This document shows positions 32,772 to 44,255 of a stretch of 64,000 nucleotides of DNA, piece after piece (position 1 is the stretch's first letter; every line of letters begins with the position of its first letter). Source of the DNA: Pristionchus mayeri (Eukaryota > Nematoda > Chromadorea > Rhabditida > Neodiplogasteridae); the NCBI GenBank assembly GCA_036245805.1, contig BTRK01000004.1, positions 26,955,541 to 27,019,540 on the forward strand, read 5' to 3'. The notes beneath the pieces are model-generated. The model worked only from the letters and a program-made list of their open reading frames with translations. It made no database searches and was not told where the DNA came from. The translations under genes and the position numbers were made by a program.

Positions 32772-35700
32772 TCAATGGGAATATATTTGTTGCAATCGTG
32801 TACAGTGGGGCATGGCCATATTCTCTGCTCGTTTCAATAAGTCAGCGTCATGGTAGATGCGGGCACGGTACTTCATTGTCTCCTCTGCATGTTTTTAATT
32901 AGTTGCAAAAGAAATAAATGACGAAGTATATGATAACGACCACCCATCGACTAGATAAAGAAGGGAAGTGTATCTCACTCTGATTTTGTTCCTTGTAGCA
33001 ATGCATCCGCAATTGATTGATGTATTCATCCTCCACTTGCTGTTCCACCTGCCACAATGAGATCATAGCGAGTCCGCGTGTTTTACTCTTGTTTTCAGAG
33101 AATATTGGAACATACCCGGAACCACTAATTGAAGCTATAGGCACAGCTATTTCATGCCAAAATTATTACCCTTCCCCCTTATGGAAAGAATTGGGGAACG
33201 TTGGTGTGAGATCTCCACCCACTCTCCCTGCCCTAGAGAATATCTTCTCCAATCTCTAACTAAATTTTCCCCTAATCCGACCCCTTACAAATTTTCCCAT
33301 TTTTCCGGCTATGAAAACAGGATTATACAAAAAGTTGGTAAGCTAGAAAAGGAGGAAGAAACATAAGAGGGAACCTGATCTATCCTTCCTCTGTACGCAG
33401 TCTCGAAGTCCTTCTTGACAAAGTAAGTGACATGCAGTTCTCTCGTCTCCCTCTTCATCGTGTACTTACTACAATGAAGAGTTAATAATGCCGTTGATAT
33501 GCGCTCTCGGGAAGGGATGGAGGCTATCTATCACCCCGTTCACGAGAAAATCTCCATTCTTGAGAGTGGATGAGAAATCGTGAAATGAGTTCTAACCGGT
33601 TTTAGCCACCTCGAGGCACGCCTGAGTGAACCCCGACATCTTATTGTTCACATTTCATTTTGGTCGGATATTTTCATTACTCACTTATTGAGAGCTAATT
33701 TCTTGGATACGGTCAAAGATAGAGTGAAATTGACCTCTAAGTGACCCCAACTCAATTTTGTCTGAAAGTCAATTTTATCAAAAATCTAGGTGAAGGCGCA
33801 CCCAAAATTTTCACAGTAGATGCAGCTCAACGAGAGCTTTCCAATGAGTGGTTTGCGAAAACAATATGAGCATTTGGGTGTTTCGCACTTTTAACTTCGT
33901 CTGGATCGTTTGAACTGTATTTTCAACGCGGCTATCTATTTTCCATTAATCATTTTTGGTCCGAAAAGTGCGGTGCGAAATGAAATTGCTTGATGAAAAC
34001 AAAGTTCAAACGATCCATACGAAGTTAAAAGGGCGAAACTTGCACTCAGGTGCTCGTATATTTTTTTTCGCAAACCACACATTGGAAAGCTCTCGTTGAG
34101 CTGCATCTACTGTGAAAATTTTGGCTGCGCCTTCACCTACATTTTTGAGAAAATTGACTTAGAGTGTACCACAGTTAAAATTGGCTTTCAGACTAAATAT
34201 CCTATACAGGTCGATAGAGCTCAAAAAATGAGGTCACTCAGATGTAAATTTCGCTCTCTCACCATATAAGGGGGGGCTGATCCAACGTTCGGCGATCGCC
34301 AAGGCTTTGAGCGCGCTTAGCAAAGATTCAAGGACTTTGAATACTTACAAAGCACTAAAAGTACCCGATGTTGGTTAAATTTTATTTTTTTTGAAAAGTT
34401 TTACCAATTTAGGGTTACACAGCGCTGAAAGTATTCTAAATTGCTAAAACTTTACGAATATCGGCTATTTTCAGCATGTTGTAAGTACTCAAAGTCCTTG
34501 AATCTTTGCTTACGCGCTCAAAGCCTTGGCGATCGCCGAACGTTGGATCAGCCCCCCCTTATATCCAAGAAAACAGCTCTCACGTGAGTGATGCCAATAC
34601 CCGACCCTACGTAAGGAGCTCCAAAATTAAATGTGAACAATAAGATTTCGGGAGTGACTCACAAGGGAGATGCGCGGATTCGAAATGGACTCTCGGAACG
34701 AGATATACATGGTTCGAAAGCTCATAAAATTCTAAGAACTTTAGCATCTTTGAAAAGTGCTGACGAGCCTCAGGGCAAGAAAAAAATCGATAATTTCGCT
34801 CGCGAATTTTTCCCCCGACACATGACCGCTTTCGCGCTACCTTCCCAGCAATCAGCTGTGGTGTAGTGGTGAATGGATTAGAACGACGACCGTGGGGTTG
34901 AGGGTTCGAATCCGGCAATGCTCATTTTTCGGAAACTTTTTGAAGTCATGACTGTCCTTTGAACTACAGCGTACACATGATTTTGATCTTCGGATGTACA
35001 CAATGAATAACTGCAACACAAGATTGATGATATAAACTCATGCATACGCTGCTCTATGTCTGATCGCGATAGTGTTATTCACTGTATGTATCCAAAGATC
35101 AAAATCATGGCTGTAGTTCAGGCTGTAGTTCAAAAGACAGTCAGGACTTCAAAAAGTTTCCGAAAAATGAGCAAAGCAAAATGAACATAGCCGGGTTCGA
35201 ACCCTCAACCCCACGCTCGTCGTTCTAATCCATTCACCACTACACCACAGCTGCTTGCTGGGAAGGTAGCGCGAAAGCGGTCATGTGTCGAGGGAAAAAT
35301 TCGCGAGCGAAATTATCGATTTTTTTCTTGCCCTGAGGCTCGTCAGCACTTTTCAAAGATGCTAAAGTTCTTAGAATTTTATGAGCTTTCGAACCATGTA
35401 TATCTCGTTCCGAGAGTCCATTTCGAATCCGCGCATCTCCCTTGTCAGGCATACCTCAGGGAGGCCAAAACCGATTATAACTCATTTCACCATTCCCCAT
35501 TTCAGCTCGATTCTCTCATGAGAGGCGTGATATTCGAATGACAGAAAAAGTATAAAACGAACTTGGATTGATTGAGTGAGAAGGGCGGATCTCCGACCAT
35601 GAATTGAGTGAGAAGACCGAGAAGGAGGATGAAGAGGAGAGGAGCCAGTTGAAGGAGAGGAGTGAACGCACTCTCAAATAAACAACCATTTAATGACATC

Positions 35701-37377
35701 CCATAACTAAACAAATATTCAGAAATCCATACGTGTATACGGATGCATTATCTGCTAACACACTTATAATTCCATGATCTTCATGGAGATTGATTTTTTT
35801 CCTTGTAAAACACATATTTTTTCGTGGCGATAAAAATAAATTAGGTCATACATCGGGTTGCCTGTGATGGTGGTGTTCAGTGTGAGCATGGAAGTTCCTC
35901 CTTCTGAACTGTCCCATGTCCGTGTACCCACCGCCGAAGAACATATTGAAGATTTCTTCCGGAGTTATATCGGCTGCAAAAACAACAACGTTAATAACAT
36001 AAATATGCAAGCTCTCTATTCGCAGGCATGGTGCAAGTTTAGCAATAGGAGCAGGATACGTCAGTTAGCTGCAAGTGCGTACCTTCGAATCCTCTTCCAT
36101 AATCGTACTCGAAGTAGTCTCCTCTTCCCCTTCTCTCAGGAGGTCCATCCGCTCCGTGCACATCGTATGCTGCTCGCTTGTCCTTATCCGAGAGAACCGC
36201 GTATGCATTCCCCAGAGCTGAGAGATTGTGTTATTATTTCTAATAGAATTCATCACATTGTTCTCACATAATCAACCACCGAGAAATTAGGTATGACTTG
36301 AAAATACGAAATGAACGTTATTGTTTTGCGAATGTAATCGGTGTTTTTATATGAACAGTTGTTGCACTTTAGAAACCAACTTGAACAGAGGGTACAATGA
36401 GAAATTTTAACCAAGTATAAACAGTTACCTTTGAATGCCTCTGTTGCGTGTGGTGCTCTACACTTGTCAGGATGCAGTTGAAGAGCCATTTTCCTGTATT
36501 CCTTCTTGATTACCGCGTCAGGGCAATCCTTAATTCATATTTGTTTGCTTAATTTGGAAAGAGTGAGTTCTGAGCTAACAGATCCACAATTAGCTGGTCC
36601 TCTTAACAATGTCGGCACAGTATTGCTGGTATTATAAAGTGGGCCGATGAATGAATAATATATCCAATGGTGGCGAATTCGCGAAGGGGGTTCTTTCGAG
36701 AGTCAAGGAGAAACATCACACCTTTTTAACGTTGAGAATCTCGTAGTAGTCTTTGCAGTGTCGGATTCTCTCTACCAATTTGACCTCCTCTTGGGTGTAG
36801 TGTACTCCCAGCTGGGTTCGCTCTCCCGACTGCGATCTATGCGCATTCCCATTCGATTTACGGGAAGGGGACTGCTTAGGCGACGAAGGTTTCATTTCTT
36901 CTGCAAACAAAAACAATAACTAATTTTCTAGAAACTAAAACTAAAAACAATGTTTCAACGAACTAAAATAAACGTGCTTTAAAAAAAATTTACTTGTATA
37001 ACACGAACATAATTCATCATTATACATAGTCTGTATTAGAAGTGAATAGTGCTGACCTCTCTGAGGTCGTTGAGGACGGCGACTCCTCAAATGGGTTTCA
37101 TCGTAGTGATCGTCGTGGGCGTAACTACGATCAGCATTTGCTGAATCGGACGACGACTGGGGCGATCCCATCGACTTCACTTTCTTCAATAGAACTGCAA
37201 ATTTGATTGATTGATCCTTGATGAGGAAGAATACGCACATGAAATATCCTGAGCCGGGTCCAGCTTCTTTGCTTTGTTAAGCATCCGTTCAGCTTTCCCG
37301 AAATCGCCATCCTTGAGGGCTTGCCTGGCCTTGTCCATACAAAGCAACGATTCGGCACGGTTCGCGTCTACTGTCAT
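32772..37377 (-). CDS. DNAJB12/DNAJB14-type ER membrane J protein
   Basis: Ten exons (37377-37239, 37194-37057, 36900-36722, 36528-36429, 36217-36083, 35973-35852, 35672-35563, 33468-33375, 33048-32979, 32884-32772) give 399 residues, as in human DNAJB12/14. The N-terminus has the family's nucleotide-load helix ([20 protein letters not shown]). The J domain starts at YYEILNVKK and has LHPDK, the motif that stimulates Hsp70 ATPase. A Gly/Phe-type stretch follows, then a membrane helix ([25 protein letters not shown]) and the C-terminal DUF1977 region ([28 protein letters not shown]). The J domain faces the cytosol and works with Hsp70 in ER-associated degradation. The 2.1 kb intron between exons 7 and 8 contains a nested foldback element. 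C. elegans dnj-1 is a probable counterpart. Confidence 0.93.
34852..34924 (+). repeat. tRNA-like pol III promoter sequence, left arm
   Basis: An A box TGGTGTAGTGG (34859-34869) and a B box GGTTCGAATCC (34903-34913) are spaced as in a tRNA. The T stem pairs at only three of five positions and the acceptor stem does not pair, so it is not a usable tRNA. Its mirror copy lies at 35190-35250 in the other arm. Confidence 0.7.
35185..35254 (-). repeat. tRNA-like pol III promoter sequence, right arm
   Basis: This is the inverted copy of the element at 34852-34924: on the minus strand the A box is at 35247-35237 and the B box GGTTCGAACCC at 35203-35193. The two would transcribe toward each other's arm. 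Confidence 0.7.
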
Positions 37378-38243
37378 GACCGCACTTTGGCAAGGTTACC
37401 CTTAATATAATTCATTAATAGTAAAGCATTGTAAAGAAAATGGTCTTCTGCTATTAACGAACAAGGCTCCGCTCATGTCAAAGAAACTCTAATCTTAGAA
37501 TCCAAATCTCAACCCTAAGGAATCTAATGTATGCAGCCTCAAATTAAGCCTGATCGTGATCAACTGCACAACATAACGAATCGAAGCAGCCACACGACGA
37601 CCCCCCTAAGGATAGAGCGGAGCCTAGTCCCTGAACTGCAGAAGTGCTATGCAATAATATTGGAGACGGTCTCCCCTCTTAACAAGAAGCACAATATGAA
37701 AAATATTAGCAAGCAATAGTCGATAAAACACGATTGTCTAGTCCCTATTACTCAGTGAAAACGGAGAACAAAATGCATACTCAAACGAAATTGTATGACC
37801 TAATGTACGTAAGCCCGCCCACATAAAGTGGGCGGACATATGTACTAAACGCAGTAAGGCGAAAAAATGCACATCATAGAATGGCTTTCTTTAAAAAATT
37901 CAAGCCCATAGTGCCTGATCACGGTCCTAATGTTGGAAAGCTTTCGAGTGTGCTCCCATCCGTGTGTCGGTTTAGGTGTAACAGAATTGGTCTTGGTTCG
38001 AGCTACGCAGTCAAATGGTCGACGTTTCAATGTTACCTGCACCGTGATCACATGTGCTTGTGCTTGTTATTTATTATGTTTCCTATCTTGCGTTATTTTG
38101 GGTTCATTTTGCATCGTATTGTACCACCGAATCGTGTGCTGTCACACGGCAATATCATGATATTTCCTAATGGCTATAACCGCCGCGGTTATAGCATTAT
38201 CAAACGGTTCATATTTCAAGCGTTTCACTGTTCTTTTTTCGAC
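37378..38243. promoter_or_regulatory. Divergent promoter region of the DNAJB12/14 and DCP2 genes
   Basis: About 870 bp separates two start codons on opposite strands. It contains two small perfect hairpins: CCGCCCA.CATAAAG.TGGGCGG near 37815-37836 and GCTATAACCG.CCG.CGGTTATAGC near 38172-38195. A frame across the right half could be read but is rich in Cys and Phe with no conserved features. Confidence 0.5.
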
Positions 38244-41200
38244 ATGTCCACACCAGTGACAGCTTCTGACACCCAGAAAAAGGTACTACACTCTTCCCTA
38301 TTAATATATCTTTCCCTTACAGAGGCACAGAGGACCTCGACGACGTAATGCAGCCGCTTCCAATCCTCCCAAAGCCGAGACTCAGCTTCCAAATCCTTCA
38401 AACGCCGGTCGAGTCAGCCAGTACGATCCATTAATAATACATGTATAACCTTGTTAATCTCAGGGCGAATAACCTTCTAGCTCAATTGGCAGCTGCCCAA
38501 GGATCGAGTGTGCCTCCATCGCAGCCCTCTACATCCCATATGACTGCGCCCAAGGGAAAGGATAATCTCAGCAAAAATCAGAAGGTAGGACCTAAATAAA
38601 TTGAAATACGATATTGTTATATTTCAGCAAACAAAGTCTGCGGATCGTGGGAAGAGCGTAGGAGCGAGAATGAGTGCGAAGCATCCTCCTCCGCCAGCTC
38701 CATCCTCTCAGAGGAATAGAACCACCTCGGTGAGCTGGATTACTACTTAAAATTCAATTGAAGACGCAATTATTTTTCAGCAGAGCGCTTACAAGATGAA
38801 TGAAGCTTCATATCGAGGACCCAAAATTCCCGAGGACGTTTTAGACAGTTTATCGTTTCGATTTGTCATGAATATCCCCGATAGCGAGGTGAGAAAACTG
38901 AGAAGGTACAAATAACAAACATTTTTAGCGCCTCGATGAAACTCGCGTTTGTTTCCAAATTGAATTGGCCCATTGGTTTTATATCGACTTCTATGTGAAT
39001 CAAGAGGAAAGAACGGATTGCATCAACATCGGAATGAGGGATTTTCTCAAGTAAGTTAGTGGGTTTTCAAAATGGGTTTAATTGACATTCTCGATAAATC
39101 GAGTTGCATTACATCTTCACATTATCAATTTAGGCAAATATTTTCGCACAATGATTTTCTAAGAAGGCTGTTCTATCGATCCGACGAGGTACTCATAGCT
39201 TAATATTATGACTGTCACTCCTACCTTTTGAAGATTTTGGACAATTGGCGTCATTACAAATCAACCGTTCCTACGTATGGAGGGATTCTTCTAGATTCCT
39301 CTATGAATCACATCTTACTAGTTCAAGGCTTCTACGCCAGTAAGAATTCCTGGGGATTTCCGAAGGGGAAGGTGAGTACAGGATCATTACATCGACAGAT
39401 TATGTATTTGATGAATATAGGTTAATGAATCGGAAACTCCACGTGAGTGCGCTATCAGGGAAGTAAGAGAAGAAACTGGATTCGACTTTGGAGAACATTC
39501 AAGTGGAAATGAGTTCAAAATACAGGTAATACTCAAGCGACTTGTTTAGAACTGATTGATCGATTCGTAGAAAATGGTGAACGACACCATGATACGATTG
39601 TACGTGGTGAAGGATGTTCCCATGGACTACAAATTTGAGCCTCAGACGAGATGCGAAATCAGGTGCGATTTGGAAATGCTTGCGATATCTTTGGTATTAT
39701 TTTACATACTTGTATTGCAGAAAAATGAAATGGTTCAACATTTGGGACCTTCCTCTTGATCGAAATGATCAATTGGCAGCGAATAAAGGGTTCCATCCGA
39801 AGCACTTCTATGGAGTCGTTCCTTTTATACAGGACTTGCAGGTGTCTATGCAATTTAGAATCATTTACATATAGCTTTGTTCATTTTATCAATCATGTAA
39901 TCGCCAATTATAAATTGATTTATACGTGGGCCACATATTTCAGAAACTAATCACTGAATTGTTCACATTTGAAAAATAATTATAATTGCAGAACTATGTG
40001 AAACGAGAAGAGAAAAAGAGAGAAAAGGAAGGAAAGTCAAAGAAAGGAATCACACTCAATAACGGGAAGAAAAATAGTGCGTTCACCAAAGTGGAGAAAA
40101 AATGTGAGCAGATTATGTTGTGAGAGTGGGATAGTAATATTTCTCTCTTTTGTCGCCCTTAGTGCTGAATTAATATATTAATTGCAGCTCCCTCTGAACG
40201 TGCGTGGATGGAGAGTGTGGCCATGGGAGATGCTAGCACTTCTACCAATTATGGAGATGTTCAGATGTCCTCCACTACGGAGACTCTATTCAAGTGAACT
40301 GATCCCCCTCATTACCATGATTAGCTTTCCTTTTGGAGACCTCTGGGAGAGACAGGTGGAGCTCCTCCTGGTAGCAACTTGGCCATGATCCTCGCCCATT
40401 CTTCTGCCGGTGAGTACCCATCTTCGTGCACCTGCATATTCAAGTAGCCCTCACCGTTGCTAATAGACCCAGAACTATTACTTTTTTATATTTAGCAATC
40501 ATTTAGTTTAGAGAGATGGTGGCTCATGTTGTTGGGTTATTCAACCGATGAAAAGTAAACGAGTAGGGGTAAGAAGTGTTCTCTCTAGGATCGACTCCCC
40601 GTAATGCGAGTACGAGCAAGACGGCAGTGGCCCATCCAGTGGCCATTCGTCCTTGTGATGCACCCGTCTACGAAGCTCCCCTCAAGGAGGTACACCTCGC
40701 ATTGTTAGATACATTATGAAATCTGATTAATTCCTTTGGAGTTAGTCACTTAGACTTTATCATTTCTTTTCTTTAAAGGATAAGTGCAAAGTGGCCGCGA
40801 ATTTGATTGCTAATCTCTGGACGGCTGTTCCCTCTTCATCCACTCACTCTGCTACTCAGATTGAGGATACTCTCAATAAAATCCTCTTCAACGGTTGGTC
40901 TTGCACACCTACGTCACGCTTCTCATGAGAGAATTGAACTAGAATCTTCATTCTAGGGAATGGGATGCAAATAAGCGAAATGGTTCTATTCTGTATACCC
41001 TAAAAATACGACTCTATACTTCAGCTCCTCTCGATTGTGTTTCTCATCTGATTGATCCATCGAAAACTCCAGTGCAGAGAGATTCGAGCATTGATGGGGA
41101 TGAGGAAGTGAAGGAGTGTGTACCCACACTCTCCCAAGGTGGACTACTCTACAGTAGTTACTATATAGTAAATAATATTGCAGAGCCTTCGTTGCCTCCT

Positions 41201-41584
41201 CTCAATGAATTATGCATCTCAGTGGAAGGAATGTTCCCGTCTGGTCTAATCGACCTGCCATCAACTTCCTCTCACTCGCACTCGCTCCCTTCCTCCACAT
41301 TCAGGTGAGTCTTCTATGAATGCATTCACACTATCACAATAGTCTAACGTCTCTCTGTCTTTATCATTTCCACTGATTTGTTTGTTCTCGCAGGAGACAC
41401 TCGGTATCGAGCAGTGTTCTCTCTCCTGCGATCAAGAACCGCTGTGCTTTCGAACTGGTACCCGCATGGAAATCATTCAAGGTTTGCTGCATCTTAATGA
41501 CTTTCTTTGAAATAATAATTTAAACGATATTTTCAGCTCAATCGCGAAAAAATCTTCGAGGAAATTGCCTCATTTTTCTTATAA
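38244..41584 (+). CDS. dcap-2: mRNA-decapping enzyme DCP2
   Basis: Twenty exons with agreeing phases give 658 residues: 38244-38282, 38323-38420, 38464-38584, 38628-38729, 38781-38888, 38929-39050, 39134-39188, 39234-39371, 39421-39525, 39571-39662, 39721-39841, 39992-40103, 40188-40293, 40339-40409, 40589-40689, 40779-40893, 41025-41138, 41184-41304, 41394-41481, 41537-41584. A low-complexity N-terminus precedes the all-alpha regulatory domain ([30 protein letters not shown]), then the Nudix fold: [14 protein letters not shown] and the Nudix box [20 protein letters not shown], with the metal-binding glutamates REVREE. Box B ([12 protein letters not shown]) follows. The tail is disordered, Ser/Pro-rich, and ends with a short hydrophobic motif. 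It removes the m7G cap in cytoplasmic P bodies with DCP1. Three introns end in gaag, ggag or aaag. Confidence 0.95.
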
Positions 41585-42082
41585 ATATTCACCGTATTCG
41601 TGTTGCTTCAACTAACTTGAATAGATCTAGATCCAGCTAGACGCTTCACGCTATTAATATTCATCCTTACTCACATTGAATGTGCTAACATTTGGATATT
41701 GCCCACATGTTCACGGTGTTATAATTAGCTATTGTTAGAATGGGTATTAATTAATATATGGATCGACTTATCGTCTCCACATTTCTCATGTTTTTATATT
41801 TGTTAGAAATTAGAGTGAAGACAACTCTAGAGTATGATTATCTTTTTAGGTTAATCAGTTGTATATAAAAATGTTTCAAACGAAACTTAAGTTTCGGATA
41901 ATAAAGTGGCTCGTGTGTTCATTGTGATACAATTTCGATGAGATTCCACCGATACTTTCGCCAAATGAGCCATTAAAATATTATTACGGTAGTCAGCAAA
42001 TGGGGGGGGGGGGGGGTATTTGAGTACAAACAACAGATTGATCTCATTTCCGGTGAGTACCGGAAGTTGCCGGAGGGAATCG
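41585..42082. other. Convergent 3' spacer
   Basis: This AT-rich spacer lies between the DCP2 and globin gene ends. It has a 14-16 base G run at 42002-42017. No gene is seen. Confidence 0.5.
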
Positions 42083-42867
42083 TCAGAGGTGAGTAGAGTT
42101 GTGCCTACTGGTCTTCTGCATCGTCTGAATCAGGTTTCCGATGATGTCATAGAGTGTGGTCCAAGCATAGGCAGTATCTTGAGAGAGAGTTCCTCCCATG
42201 CATTCCTTCAACACGTCGAGCAGCTCCGGAACCATGCTCTACCAGAGGGAATGTACTGTAGATGAGACGATATTACGGTACCTCTATGTGGAATTTCTTG
42301 ATGTTCCAGCGTGCATGCGACATGGCGATTCGATGTACTGCCTCTCCTAATGTCGCATCTTCATCGAGAGATTCAACGATGTGCTAAAGGAAAATCATGC
42401 GACAAGCAATTAGGCATTCACTTATGATGCACTTCCGCTAAGTAGGAAGGGGGCGGCCAAATTGGGCATAGAATATGCGATCTTTATTTTTATCGCAAGT
42501 ACCATGCAGTCAATGTTGATAGCAACTGCTGCACTAACTACATAAACACATGGAATATGTTCGTACAAATCAAATAAAAACCTGAAGACCAGCCATGTAG
42601 ACCCTCGCGTGATTCTTCAGTCCATCCGAACTAATCAGGGCAGAATCAGGAATTTCACGGAAGTTCGGCCAAATACTCTTGTAGTGAGGAAACTCGGCAA
42701 ACAATCTGGCATTTGAATAAGCAAATATCGACGTAGCAAACAAACCTTATAAAGATCCCAAGACCATTTCTATTGGCTTCTTTCCTCATGAATTCGTAGC
42801 TATCGCGGATGAGTTTGCGATGGTGTTCGCTCAGACGTTTCGTCTCGGATGCGACTAGAGACTGCAT
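42083..42867 (-). CDS. Globin
   Basis: Four exons (42867-42746, 42705-42582, 42383-42282, 42238-42083) give 167 residues, one globin domain. Helix A/B is RKLIRDSYEFM; the C/D region has LFAEFPHYKSIWPNF; the E helix has LKNHARVYMAGLQ, placing a His at the distal E7 position; the F/G region has EAVHRMAMSHARWNIKKFH with a candidate proximal His, and the H helix is AYAWTTLYDIIGNLI. There is no signal peptide or visible acylation site (MQSLVA), so it is probably an intracellular haem protein like the many C. elegans glb genes; oxygen storage, sensing or redox roles cannot be told apart. It lies 272 bp downstream of SmD3 on the same strand, so an operon is possible. Confidence 0.85.
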
Positions 42868-43138
42868 GGAAGAGAAATCGACTAACTAAGAGAAGACTAC
42901 CCTCCCATCCACTTCACGCCCCCTTCCTCCGAATTAGACTTCGAATTAGTGTTTATCTCGAGGAGAGCTTCCAAATGGACAAAACCATCAGCAACATTCA
43001 TAAATAGAAAGAAGAGAAAACGTAAAGAACTTGTCAAATAATACAGTTCGTTCTAAGATTATTAAAAACTCATGAAAACGAAGATAACGGAACGGGGGAA
43101 TTACGGGGAGATCGATCGAACAATTTGAACAAGTATAC

Positions 43139-43956
43139 TTATCCTCGCATAGGAGGAGGTCCTCCGGGTCGAGACATTCCTCTAGGAGCTCCTCGCATTC
43201 CACCACGGAATGAAGTGCCTCTCCCTCCACCACGTGGTCCACCTGTTGAATAGAAAGTAAAATGTTAACTATGAGTTGTACGAAATACAAATTAAATTAT
43301 AACCTCTGCCTCGAGCACTGCCAGGTCCCCCGTCTCCCAGACCCATGCCGATAGCTCCCTGAAAACAACAAATGTATAGGCGATAAAATAACGATATGTG
43401 AGACATATAATGTGCGTTTACAAAGAAAAGATGGCATAAAATGTATAAAATGTATAAGTATTGTTCTTTTCTATTTTTCTAGTTTATATGATAAAATTCT
43501 AAACAGCCATAAGGTACGACAATTTAAGGATTTTAGTCTCGAACTTCATTGTCTCGTAAAGAGCATGAAAGAGCTTCTTACTGGACTTAGAAGATTTTTT
43601 AAAAGACTATACCTTCTGAGCACGACCGATGTTTTTGAACATCGGCGCATTCTTCAGCATATCGGGAAGAACAAGGAAGCGAATCTTGGATCCGCGAACA
43701 AACACGTTCTCAAGCTGATGCGTCCTGCCATCTCTGTACGTGACGCAGACATCTGCCATCTGGCAGTTCATGTTGTCCTCGGCCTCAATAAGCTTCCCAC
43801 GGTAGACTTCACCTGTAATGAGTACATTAATATGGGAACATGCATTAATACACTTCGAAAATATGCGAAGAAAAACTAACCGGTTACCGTCTCCAAGGTA
43901 ACGATGTGTCCTTCAGCCTCATGGAGAATCTTGATGGGAACTCCGACTGAGGTCAT
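43139..43956 (-). CDS. snr-1: Small nuclear ribonucleoprotein Sm D3
   Basis: Four exons (43956-43881, 43812-43613, 43358-43304, 43242-43139) give 144 residues. The Sm1 motif is [20 protein letters not shown] and the Sm2 motif [14 protein letters not shown], with the D3-typical N-terminus [16 protein letters not shown] and the [10 protein letters not shown] strand. The C-terminal tail is Arg/Gly-rich ([20 protein letters not shown]), the substrate for symmetric arginine methylation. D3 pairs with SmB in the heptameric ring around U snRNAs and is essential for splicing. Its start lies 299 bp from the divergent phosphorylase kinase gene. Confidence 0.96.
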
Positions 43957-44240
43957 CTTTAAAATATGCGACAATCAGAAAAGTGCGAAACGATGAATAA
44001 AGCAACCAATTTCGTTAATAATGACGCGCGATTTTCGAAAAAATATTCTTCTTGGCATTTTTCCAGGTTATATAGAGTAATTTGTCGGAACAAATTATTG
44101 GTGGAATGAAAAAGTTTGAAGTTGTGCGTACAGTACACCCTGTGTAAAGGAGTATCAAGAACTGGATTTTCTCAATTTTTGTTTTCAGCATTCCTCATTT
44201 CCATTGTTTACACATGTTTGGGTTACTCTTTCAAATTGAC

Positions 44241-44255
44241 ATTTCTTCTTCCAGG
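44241..44255 (+). promoter_or_regulatory. Probable trans-splice acceptor before the PHKB start
   Basis: A good nematode 3' splice signal (catttcttcttccag) ends one base before the ATG at 44256, with no acceptable upstream exon. This is the usual appearance of an SL1 leader acceptor. An upstream in-frame ATG at 44214 would lie in the outron. Confidence 0.55.

Larger units (their letters stand above)
33581..35489. mobile_element. 1.9 kb nested foldback element in a DNAJB12/14 intron
   Basis: The ends are inverted copies of tgaaatgagtt.taa.cgg (33581 and 35489). Inside are at least four further inverted pairs: 33630-33670 with 34600-34660; about 33720-33920 with 34000-34255; 34264-34364 with 34470-34564 (ctgatccaacgttcggcgat); and 34660-35040 with 35080-35450. 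The arrangement is asymmetric, so it is best read as foldback elements inserted into one another rather than one hairpin. No transposase frame is present. Confidence 0.85.

Noticed and set aside
34607..35541. Mirrored open frames of 70-103 codons
   Set aside because: They are copies of each other in the two arms of the foldback element; no protein family is recognisable.
37881..38243. Upstream extension of the DCP2 frame to 37881
   Set aside because: The extra residues are Cys/Phe-rich with no conservation, and the ATG at 38244 gives a normal DCP2 start.
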